From Diprion similis (Eukaryota; Arthropoda; Insecta; Hymenoptera; Diprionidae): 64,000 nt of DNA. Positions 41,301 to 53,100 of the stretch are shown one piece after another (positions within the stretch are counted from its first letter, which is position 1; every line of letters begins with the position of its first letter). The position numbers were made by a program, and so were the translations under genes. The notes beneath the pieces are model-generated. The model saw only the letters and a program-made list of their open reading frames with translations. It had not been told where the DNA came from and ran no database searches. Location: NCBI RefSeq assembly GCF_021155765.1, contig NC_060106.1, positions 18,936,031 through 19,000,030 of the forward strand, given 5' to 3'.

Positions 41301-44300
41301 CGACAGTCTATTATTTAATTATATGTATACCCTACGTGCAACGGTTCAGGCGATTCGAAATTAACGGAAGAATGGGTGAACTGATCGATAATCTTAAGAA
41401 AGGATGAAGATACGGCAAATAAACGAGCTGCCGCTGCTGCCCAACTGTGCAGAGTTCACTGAAGCGAGGAAATTTCAATGGCTTCCAGAGACATTTCCCC
41501 ATCTCTTACGATTAGTTTATAGACGATATTATATATATATATATATATATGTGTATATGTATATAAAAGTTCGATAGATGTACTTGACACAAGCATTTAC
41601 GGAAGTACAGAATATAGTAGGTATACAGTATTGTGTGACAATAAGGAACGATATATTTGGCAATTGCGACGAGTTTGAAGTTCGAAGACAATCACACGAG
41701 AGTTGCGATCGCCAAGAAATTTATTTTTGGCCCGAGTAACTCAGGATAATTTTTATAACAGGGGAATAAAAAGTGACGTTAGTGGTTAAATCCTTCTCGT
41801 GGTGTCCAGTAAAAAATCCGTAACAAATACAAAGACATTTTCAGGTCATTTAAGAATATTTAGGAAAAATAAAATTACACGAATGCAAAGGACAGAGGAA
41901 ACTGTAAGAGATACAAAAAACGCTATTCGAGGCGAAAATCCACTTTTTAAAAACAGTTACTCAGTGTACACACGAATAAATACGTCATTTGTAGCAAATC
42001 TTAAAAACAGAATATTTCTAAGACACAAAAAAAATTCGAGGATATTTTCAGGATTTTTTAAGAAAAAGGAAAATTCAAGTATTTCCAGGACCACTGAAAG
42101 TGGAGGAATTGTGAACCGCACGTGCGCGAATCCATCTTCGCAACACTGAGATGATAAAATTAATTGGTTTTTTTCGTCCCGCTAAATTTTTATACGCAAA
42201 GGTCCACTTTCCACACAAGTGTGATAAAAATATTTGAGACAGAAATAAAAGAAATGGCATAGATTCTACGAGATTTGAATAGTGAATTAAAAACTCATGT
42301 ACGCTGTAAGAACAATAATAAACTTAAAAAAAAAAAAATCACTTTTCTTGGTTCGAGCAAAAGTAATTTTCTTCGTCGATTCAAAGATTTTCGTTGTAAG
42401 TGGAACGGCAGTAGCGACTATACTGTCAAGATATTCGCGTGAGATTAGACCCACCAACCAATGAAGGTAGGAAGGAAGAAAAAAAGGTAAAGAAGCGAAG
42501 CAAAATATAAAATCAGTACACTCCAGTTGCAGGTATTGGCGTGAGTGAGCTTTGATTTGCTTGTGCCAAATGGCGAATCGTTGAAACTGCACGTCCAAAG
42601 GGTGCTTGGAAGTGACAACTGCGAGTTCCTTGGATTTATAATTTTAAATGACGCAAGCAGTTAAACTTTTCTTAATTTTCTAAACTCCATACGTTTCGGA
42701 AACGCTACTGAACCGTTTTTCTTTCCCTTTATTATTAATACGTATAAATATCGGCTCATTTTTCACCTTTTCAAATTAATTTAACGTAAAAGGTTGAGAA
42801 AAAACACAATTCATCACCACAGGGACCAAAAACTCTTACGCTTATGCGTTTCTAATCCTATAAGTGTGAATGTCTCGAGGGAAGTTTCGTCTTGAATTTA
42901 CACGTGGTGTACCTACGACTAACGTATTTATACGTCAAGATTAACGACGCCACGTGCGTGTTTCCTATATACGCAACGGTGTTGAAAAGAAGAGAGAGTA
43001 TAAATAAACAAATATAATAAGTAAACTGCTGCACTGAAAGTATATAAACGGATTTCGTTAGTCCTCAGTCATTGATTTACACAAGATAAAATGTCAGCAG
43101 TTTTTACCATCAACATTATGACCCCGATCCGATTTTTCATAGCGCAAGTTTTTATTTCAACTAAAGATTAAGGATAATATTCAGCAAAGTTTGCTCTTGG
43201 AATTTATATCCCACGAATCATGAAGCTCGGTTGGACCTCTAAGCCTGCAATTCCGAAGCATCGATGAAGCTGCATAAGAGACACGATATAAAAGAGATGA
43301 ATTTTCAAGATAAATGACAAAGTTACAATAATAGCAAGCGGCAAGTAGGCACCCAATGACCGAATCGGAATAATTCAGCAACCATGCGTCATGATGTCAG
43401 CCGCATCTCGTCACTGTTAGTAATTAGTTGAGTAGCAACGATTCCAAAGAGAATAACATGATGTAGTAAAGTTAGGTTTCCTCGCGAAGCGTTCCAGACG
43501 ACGCCAAGTCGACTCAAGTACAACACGACAACCACAAGTGCTTTAATACTTGCAAACATGCCATCGCACGCATGCATTTAAAGTGAAGAAAGAAGCTGCA
43601 CACATCTAGAAATCCGATCAGATCACGTGGTTCTGGTTCGCCAAATATTTTTCTAAGTGGATGTAATCGTTTCTCACTAAATCTAAAAGCCAAAATTTTG
43701 ATACCGTTAACGTCACGAATCTCCAAAAAGAAATCGCATATTATTTTGCAATTTTAGAAACGACTTTCGAAGATTTGGCTTTTCACAGATTTTTCTTCAA
43801 CGTGATTGGTTCTTCTAAGTTTGATCACTGAAAGTGCAAATGGAAATGCAGTTGATAAATCGTTGAGCAAAGAATATCTCCGCGATATATCAGATTCGAT
43901 TTTCCTTTGGGTATAAAAAAAAAAAAAAATAAAAAATAAAATAGAACCACGACGAGAGGCAGTAATATTGTTATACCATATACCGATAAAATGGAAATGA
44001 TAAAAGGGAAAAAGCAGCTTGAACGACACTCGCGCGTTGACAATGGAAACTATCGTTCGATCGGGACTGCAAACAAAGTGACAACTGTGCGGCAGATAAA
44101 TTGAGGCTTGAATTTTTCTTTTTCTTTTACTTTTTTCCCCGCTTCATTTTTGAAATCGATAATATACACCATAGTGGACACACATAACCAATTTGTTAGT
44201 ATACTATACGGCAACAATCACGATGAAATATTTTTTCAGAAATCGATATGGTTGCTCAAGTTTTTCACCGTTTTATTTGAAAGTTTAAAAAAATTACGTG

Positions 44301-44822
44301 AAAGCTGATTAGATGAAATATAGACTTGATGAAAATCTGGTTATAAACTGAACCATCGATATACTTGAACTGAAAATGAAATATTTAAAAGAAATCGATT
44401 TTTGTGACTAAAAATTAATTAATCGTAATTACTTTCTGCGTTCGATGTTTTTCAGGCATAGACACACACACACACACATGAGAGATATCGATAACCAAAT
44501 CTGTCCCCATGACAATTAATTCTTGATAAATTACAAACGGTTTGTTTTTTGCCTTTGATTCTCTTTATTCCAATACGTACGTCAGTCAATGCCAGAAACG
44601 TATTTACAGTAAGAATTACGGATTCTCTGGTTTGAAGAGAGAGACGACGATGCCAGAAGGTAGGTACATAAATCATTCCTATGCCGAGTTCCACTCGTCG
44701 ATGGTGGTTATACGTTCTATTTGCGTACTAAGAAAGAAAGAGAGAAAAAAAAAATTTTAATCCAATCCTTTTCGATTCAATCGATTTACGCTCCGACTTG
44801 AGACTCCGGATCGTTATCCGCA

Positions 44823-44856
<34 letters not shown>

Positions 44857-47227
44857 CAACTGGTTAAAATAACGTGCATGCGCGTGTAAATTACGTGAAA
44901 TAAAATTTAGTGCGACGGTTTTTTACATCCTAATACAGATCCGAGATGCGAATCACAAAAACATGTACGAATTTTCATTACAAAATTATTCGGATAAGCT
45001 TATCAACGATCTCTGGTAATTCGAAGAGTGAATTTGAACGAAAAATAAAAAATAAAATAAATTTCAAAATGTCGGTGCAGAATTTGAAGTGTTGAAAAGT
45101 TAAATTCCGGCATCTCCGGTTTTCAAAGGGCGAGGGATTTTGTTCGCCGCGTCAACATTTCACCGTCGTATTTAGGTGTAGGTATGGCTTATATACCTCT
45201 AAGCACACACATGCGACTGTGTTTCTAAAATAAACTTGCGAGAACTCTTCCTCGATCAATAACTAGAGGAAGAAAACTAGGTGCTGGTGGTGGTGCTGCT
45301 GCTGCTGCTGGTGTTGCTGCTACAGATTCTCAGTTGAAAGATTGTTTAAAAAAATGTCGACATGTGAAGTAAATTAGCAAAAAAAAAGTTGTCATTATTG
45401 TCAAATTTGAATAAGTTAGCTAGTTGTTATTATATATACTTAAATGTGATAATCACGCGCGAATTGCCTTTTAATTACTCTGGATATCGTTGAATCTAAT
45501 AAACGAGAGTAAGAAATTCAGACAAAAGCTAAAAACGAATATAACGTCGAACGAGTCGAACAATACGCAGAGCAAACGGTTCAAGTTTTATTTTATCTCC
45601 GAGCGGATTGAATATAACCGCAGCAATTCAATATTTCATGGTAGGTATAGAACTCAGGATTACAATGTACGTTAAATTAACGTGTTAAAAGTCACGTTCG
45701 AACTTTCATTTTAGTATTGCGTATGTGCCTTCAATTTCTCCCTTTGTTATATTTTCAATTTTATTTTTATCTCTTTCATTAAAAGAAACGAATGGCTGAT
45801 CAGGCAAATTCGTGGTCAAGTGTTCAGGCATTTCCTACTTAAAAAATACGCGTGCAAAAATATATAATAAATTCGCGTATATATATACCTTCTAATTTCG
45901 TATAAAAAAGGATGACGAGATTTTTCCTTTTGTTTTCAAAATTACTTACAAGACAAAAAAAAATTCTTCTTCCAACGATTTATAATACATCAAAATATTC
46001 GTACAGATATTACTTTTCAGTTTCAAAAGGTAAAAATCAAATCAAAGATTTGACGTAAACTAATCTGATGTTCACAAAAACCGCATGATTTGGAGCCAAA
46101 ACGGTACCGACCCTCAAATTTTTCTGGGCTTGATTCGAAAAATATCGTCAAGAAGAACGAAGAATGCTAATGAACAATGGTTTCTCTTATATATTCAACC
46201 CTAATAATTCATCCAGGCTGCAGCCAGCCATCCAGCCAGCCAGCCACGGATATAAGAGTTAAGTCAGAGAAGAAGAAGAAGAAAAAAAGAAATACAGGGA
46301 GAAAAAAATAGAAAAAATAAAAATAAAATGAAGAAACACGAGAAGAAGTGGAAGAAAAAAATTTAAGACTGGACGAGAATATACATATACATATATATAT
46401 ATATATGCATTAATATAAAAGAGAGCCTCTTGTGTCTCCGTGTATTCGAGCTCGCAGCGATGGCGTCAACGCGAGGAAGGCGAGACGAGACGTGAAACAT
46501 GTAATTTTTTACCCCCTAGTTACTACAAACATAGCCATCATTGCTACTTGGAACTTGTTACATCAATCTGAATTTTTTTCTTTTTCTTTTATTTTTTTTC
46601 TCTTTTGTTTTCCCCCTTCCGGAAAGATCTGACAAAAATAATTTACCACAGAGATATGGAGAGTTTTATTTTGGCAGGTGAGAAAAAAATTTGCACAGTC
46701 TTTAGAGATATTTACACATCCGAATTTCCTTCAAATTTTAACCAAAATTCTATGATTCGACTTTACAAAATGGATCTTACAGATAACACGACCTAGATTT
46801 TTCTTGTATATGAAATAATAAAAAAAAAAAAAAACTTTTTCGATCTGTGTGCGTGCTAAGAGAAAAGATCCTGAAGAGATCTCTTAGCGAGTAGAGAAAC
46901 ACAACGCAGAGTAATTGTGTCGAAAAGTTTATACTTCGGGAGAAATTTGAAAGTTGAGTGGTCCGCCATTTACCTTTAGGGTAAAGAAAAAAGGAAGATG
47001 ATTTTTAGACGAGAGGTTGACGACGCCGCTGCCGTTACCGAAGGAGTGGAACTACGGTAATTAATTTTCATTTTTTCCTCGTTACACCGCCACGTCAGAG
47101 GTGAAACGGGGCGGCCGCAAAGCTGCTACAGGCCACACGGCCAAAGGGAAGAAGAATTTTTTTTTTTTTTCTCCTTCTTTTTTTAATTAATACTTTGAAG
47201 CTCATTATACGGTATAACACATACACA

Positions 47228-47270
<43 letters not shown>

Positions 47271-47612
47271 GTGTGTAAATAATATAACGGATAATCGAAG
47301 GCAGGGAGCTTACGAAGCAGGAAATGACTTCGTCACGCGTGTAAATATATAAGACATGGGAAAAATAAGGAGGAGAATACTGATGAGAAAGGAAAAAAAA
47401 AAAAAAAAAAAAAATGAGAGATGAGAGATGAGAAAAAAAGAAAAGAAAAATGTAAGAAAACCGGGTAAAGTGACAAACTTCGTACTACATTGGACGTTAA
47501 GCGAGAGGAACAGGCGCGCCTGTAGTAGTCATGTATATATGTATATGTATACATATATAATAATGAAGATTCCAGGAGAACAGCTGGATATAAGAAAAAT
47601 GCCAGAGAGAGA

Positions 47613-47644
<32 letters not shown>

Positions 47645-50013
47645 AATGTAGGGGGAAAGAGATGGGGGTTGGCTATTTTTAGAGTTATTTTTAGGGCACA
47701 GGGTGAATAGACGCCTTTCCAGTCTTTCTCTGTTACAACCATGACAGTCAAATGCGTGTCTTTCTTTCTTAGGCTAATGCTTTGGATCTCTTCGTTTATA
47801 CGTAATATGTACGTACGTATATCTCCTCTGCTTCAGATGCCCGGCATCGAAAACCGGAATGAAATTTTATCGTCAGCGATACACGATGCCGAATCTTTTA
47901 CTTCGTAAGATTCTGGGTTTTTTTTTTTTTTTTTTACGGAAAGTAAAAAAACAAAAACGCATCATTACACATGTACACGTATCTAACAATTATTTTCCAT
48001 TTCAAATCATTAAAATTGTCATTTCATAAATAAACGTTTCGTTTCTCTAAAGTCTATTTTATTTCTTCACAGAAATTATGATAATATATGTATATAAATG
48101 AAAGCTAGTGGCTTTAATGACGAATTTCTACAACAACAAAAATAATATTAATAATAACAATTAAATGTGTTTTACGTCTGTACGTCGTATATGTATATAT
48201 ACGTTGTTGCTGAGGTGGTTGGCATAAAATTGTCAAATATTTGCGATAGAAATTAACTTCCACGGGGCTCTGCAACAGCGCCGACGGAAAATTAACTTAT
48301 TAATCGTCTCTCGGGTTTATATAATGTACAAATAAATATATAGGTATAGTGGATAAGCCAGGGAACAATCTCTGTGGAACGTTGTTGATTTTCCCCAGTG
48401 TATATGTGTATGTATAAAATGTGCGGTATACGCGTAGTACATTGTATACCTTCCACCTATGCACGTGTTAAGCTGTTGACCGAAATAAGGAAAACGCAAA
48501 GTAAATGAATAAATAAATGAATCCAGATCTAAGTATATATTGTATAATATACGTGTATAGAATTAAAGCCACATTCATCGCGGTAAACAGACTGAAAACG
48601 TAATTTTAACTCGTTAAACTTTTTTCGAAAACTGCAATCGAATTAAGATTTTTTTTTCTTTTCATCCAACCGCGCATTTCAACTACGTCACAGATGCTCT
48701 GACCAATGAAAGTAGTCCGTTGTGGAACAGACTGTACAGACACGAAGACCTGATTAATAAACTCGCAAGCATTTTGTACGCACGAATCAGAATCTTTGCG
48801 CGAGTGCCGAAAGATGGCGCGCGACGCATCACGTAGCTACGCTTGATGACGTCAGAAGTGCTGCAGCCAATCCTCGTATAGTTTTCCAAAAGCCGCGGAA
48901 AATTGAAAATTATTTTAAAAAGAAGAATTCACAGTGTAGAGTCGACTCGATTTTTATATTCTGGTATGGATAAATCACGTTTTATGACTAATGTCGAATT
49001 TAAGTAGTTCGAATTACAACGAATGAAAACAGAAAAGAAAAGTTTGTCAGATTGAGACGGGTAGCTTGTATGTTTTCGCAGAGGTTTACTGCAGGCAATA
49101 ACAATCGTGTTAGAAATTCTGAGGTGAAAAATGATCAAAGAGATTTCTTTTTTCAAGAGCAAAATGATCATCGTCGGTACCCAGCCGAGGGCAGCTGAGG
49201 CTCGGTACCAGTGAATGAACTCGTTTATACACAACGCAAGCAAAGAATAAGGAAGAAGCGATCGATTCAACGACACTCTATAATTCTAATGTCGACGGCC
49301 GTCGTCGATGGGTAGGAATTAGACCTGATAATCCAAGGATTAATGCAGATGGAAAGGCACGTCTAGTACGTATAAGCTTTCGGATACATGTATAGGTTAT
49401 GTATACACATACATAAAGTCACGTCCTATTTCCACTCGCTCCGCTGTTCGCGCTTCAGCAGCACGCACGGCAATATATCGGCCAATGGCAAATGGCGGTA
49501 AGCAAGAGCGTCGATGTTTCATTTGCATACATTTTCCCCCACCTCTTCCTCTGCCCCTTTTTTTTTTGTTAAATGCGAGTGGTATGTGTAAAAATAGCAA
49601 CTATACCCCGAAGTTTTCTGTGAACCTCACCGCTAAACGCCAGCAAGTAGGCAACCGAAGCTACATTTTGTATTGCGAGCTATTCAGGATGTAGCTTCGG
49701 TTGCCTATTTGCCGGCGTTTAACGTTAAGTTTCACAGAAAACTTTAGATACGTATGTATGTACGTATGCTACGTATAATCGACGTTTTTCGTGCAACACG
49801 ATAACCATTGTAGTTTGCTCCACATTATGCAGATGCGTGCATAGACCGGAGTAATGATTTCACAGAGAGGTTAAAAGGCGAAGTGAACCCCGTCGTGACG
49901 CTGTGTGTGACGATGACTTGATTGCATCGTTACTATACTTAATCACTGCATTACTTAAGCGAAACACATCGTCGGAATAACGTATAAGTACGATTATCGG
50001 AAATCAATATCTT

Positions 50014-50045
<32 letters not shown>

Positions 50046-50134
50046 CGTCGTCGTTGCGTCGGCAAGTTACTACTACATACTATAAACACGTACTGCGGGT
50101 ATAATACACAGATTATAGTATATACGAAACGCCC

Positions 50135-50188
<54 letters not shown>

Positions 50189-53100
50189 TAATAATAATAA
50201 TAATGGCAATAGCAATGCTAATGCATTTAACGCATGTTTTTACAGGTTTGTATTAGGTGTACGAACCACTCGTCAATCACATGGGGCATTCCTTGAGGTA
50301 TAGGTAAAAATTGAAAATTTGAGATTTTAGATAATTGCTCTAGAAATTTTCATATAAAAGTATTGGTCGAAAGATCGAACCCACTTTCTTTTTCAAACAT
50401 CTTCAAAATGTAGCAAAATTTTTTTCTGGTCCTTGTCGAAAATGAAGTTTTTATTACAGTAAATAATATATATGTTACTTTTGGAAAATGATTAATACGT
50501 TATAAGAAAAAATAATAATTGGAATAAATATATGATATAAAAATGAAGAGAGAAAAAAAAAATCGTATGCACATTAAAGTTCGTCTCTAAGCTGCTTATT
50601 CCATTGAAAATTATTTTGCGTTCTCTCTGGTATATTATTTATTACATCCTTCCGCGCCGCGGAGACGAGACTTGATTCGTTATTTATATCTATAAACATT
50701 AATTGAAACGTTTTGTTTAATTGAACCGGACAATCGAGTTGACAGTTATTTCAGAAATTACATTCGCATCGCTTTATTTCCACGATATTCGGTAACATTT
50801 CAAGTGCTAAAATCTGCAAATGGTCAATGACTGTACGCATAATTTCAAGCTGTAAATAATGTAAAATGTAAAGGGATTTCTCGGATCTTTCGAGATGTTA
50901 ACTGTGATATAATTATTCGTATAGGATGATGAGTCAGTGGCCGCCAGAAATGCGAGTCTCATCTGGCGAACTGCCCACGCACAACATCTCTAGGGAGAAA
51001 CTCTAAAGCTGGTTTGACGTCGGATTTCAGCGCTTTATTCGCAAGCTCTGTGATGTTGAATGAAGCGAAGTTTTGCAGATTTATTTTGATAAAAGAAAAG
51101 ATCAAAGTGACAAAAATTTTTTTTGAATAACAGTAAAAGGTAAGAATTTTAAATTTCGTCAAATATATATATCAAGGTGTATAACATATGCCGGGAAATG
51201 AAAATATTAAAATGAGCTTAATAATTCGAGAAGCTGCATTTGTGTGCATCAAGAAAAAAAACGTTCAAGTTCACAACAGTTTTTCCCCGGAGAAATATTT
51301 GCGGAAATATATTATTTTCACCACGTCTGACTGGCAGATTGATTGAATTGAGTTTCGCAGTCTAGATTTGCGTTCAATTGCAGCAGATTAATCGCGCAGC
51401 GCAAAAAAATGATTCACTATCTATACATAGATGTATTTCACTATACAAGCGTGAAATTGTTCAACAAGATTATACACAAATACTGCATATCGAAAAATCC
51501 CTCTTTCGTATACGATTCTCGCATTTCTCGCGTTCAAAGATTATATAATATAATATAATACGTAGCACAGCTGAATAGCTGAGATATGTAACGAGCAGTC
51601 CTTTATTTATGGCTCTCATACCAAAGGTTCCCATACAAAAAGGAATTTCAAATTATGGCACAGAGAAGAGGAGAATCGAGTGGATAACACACGCCGCAAG
51701 TTTCGTTTTATGTTACTGCATTTAATACTCAAATATGTACAAGTAAATTAGTACAATCTTTAGGAGTGAGTTTAAGACTTTTTGAAGAATTTTGAGGATT
51801 AATGAGGTTTGAATTCGCATAAACGTTAATGTGACAAGTATGGTACAGAAAATTAATGTAGGTTGTCACACTTGCAGCTTGTACAAATGTTGGCTGGAGA
51901 TTAACAGAATGATTATAAAGAATGGTCTGAGGATGAAGTTTGTTCCTTTAAAATAATGATAATCTGTCAAACCTTCTACAGTTAAAGTTTCTGATTTCGA
52001 TGTTCACATTTCGGCGTGATATGAAATCACGAACTTCAACTTCGTGGTTATCAGTAATTAGAAATCGATTTCTGCGCACGGCACAAGCGAAAGCAAAAAA
52101 AAAAAAAAATAGCATCTCTCTCTCTTTCTCTCAGATAACCAGAATTTCGTTAAAGAGCGGAGATTCCGTCACATTTTTAGAATCAGAAGCTTCTGCGACA
52201 AGAAGGGATTTAACCGAGTGAAAATATGGGAGTGATGTATAATTTTAAAACAGGATTATGCATACATTTTTCACAAACCCCAAAGCGGAAGATTTCGGAA
52301 GAATTCTGAAGTCTTGACCTAACGGCTATGCATTTTTTTATACCTACGTAATTATATTACACCATACCAAACATGCCCTGAAGTTCATGAACATTATCTA
52401 TTCTTCGATGTAGCATAATGTATAATATTCAGTTATTCAATTCAAGAGTCGGAATCTTTTGTAGTGAAACACACTGCCCCTAGCGGTAAATTGAAAAGAG
52501 AGATAAAAAAAAAAAAAGTAGGTACTAGAGTAAAATCGATTATCGTGGTAGAACGCACGTCGGCTCTAATAGGCATAGAGTGTATATAAAAAAGGTGAAT
52601 TATTCAGCGGAAAACTATTACTTCCTTATAGGTATACCAACACCGCGGGTAACAACGAATTTTCTCATCGTGTCGTAACGTTGTTGCGGGACGGAACTCA
52701 TAACAACATATTTCAAAACCGATGAAAATTCAAGTTCAAATAACAACTTGCAACACCTTCATGTGAAGGAGCTACAAGAACATCATACATTGGAGGTTTT
52801 CTGCAAAACACAAACCGCTCAACGCCGCCAGACATGCAACCGGAGCTACATTCAGTATCGCGCCGGCAAATCGGCAACCGGCCAGATCGGCAGACAACCG
52901 AAGCTACACTCGGCATTCCCCTTGCGTAGCTTCGGTGGCCCATCAATCAGCGAAGTAACGGCAAGTTTGACAGAAAACAGCTGGTACAATTCCATTTGTA
53001 TGTACAACATACGTCCCACTCACCTGATTCTCGGAGTTGAGTAGCTTGAGCTGTTCGTTGATGAGACTGTACTTGGTGCTCTCCTCTTTCCTGAGGGCGC

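Larger units (their letters stand above)
30206..53023 (-). other. brp: brp intron 1 (22.8 kb)
   Basis: A long first intron. It contains interrupted C runs (30741-30764), the long-hairpin element (34276-34880), a GA run (38285-38304), a possible CpG-rich island (39935-40440), the TE-like segment at 41800-42105, and TCG and AAT arrays (50014-50204). Two related hairpin repeats lie at 49611-49744 and 52797-52981. Open frames inside (up to 164 codons at 38443-38937) have no recognisable product. Confidence 0.6.

Noticed and set aside
43181..43726. Three adjacent minus-strand frames (70, 62 and 66 codons) that look slightly membrane-like
   Set aside because: They lie in different frames without plausible splice joints, and no family is recognisable.
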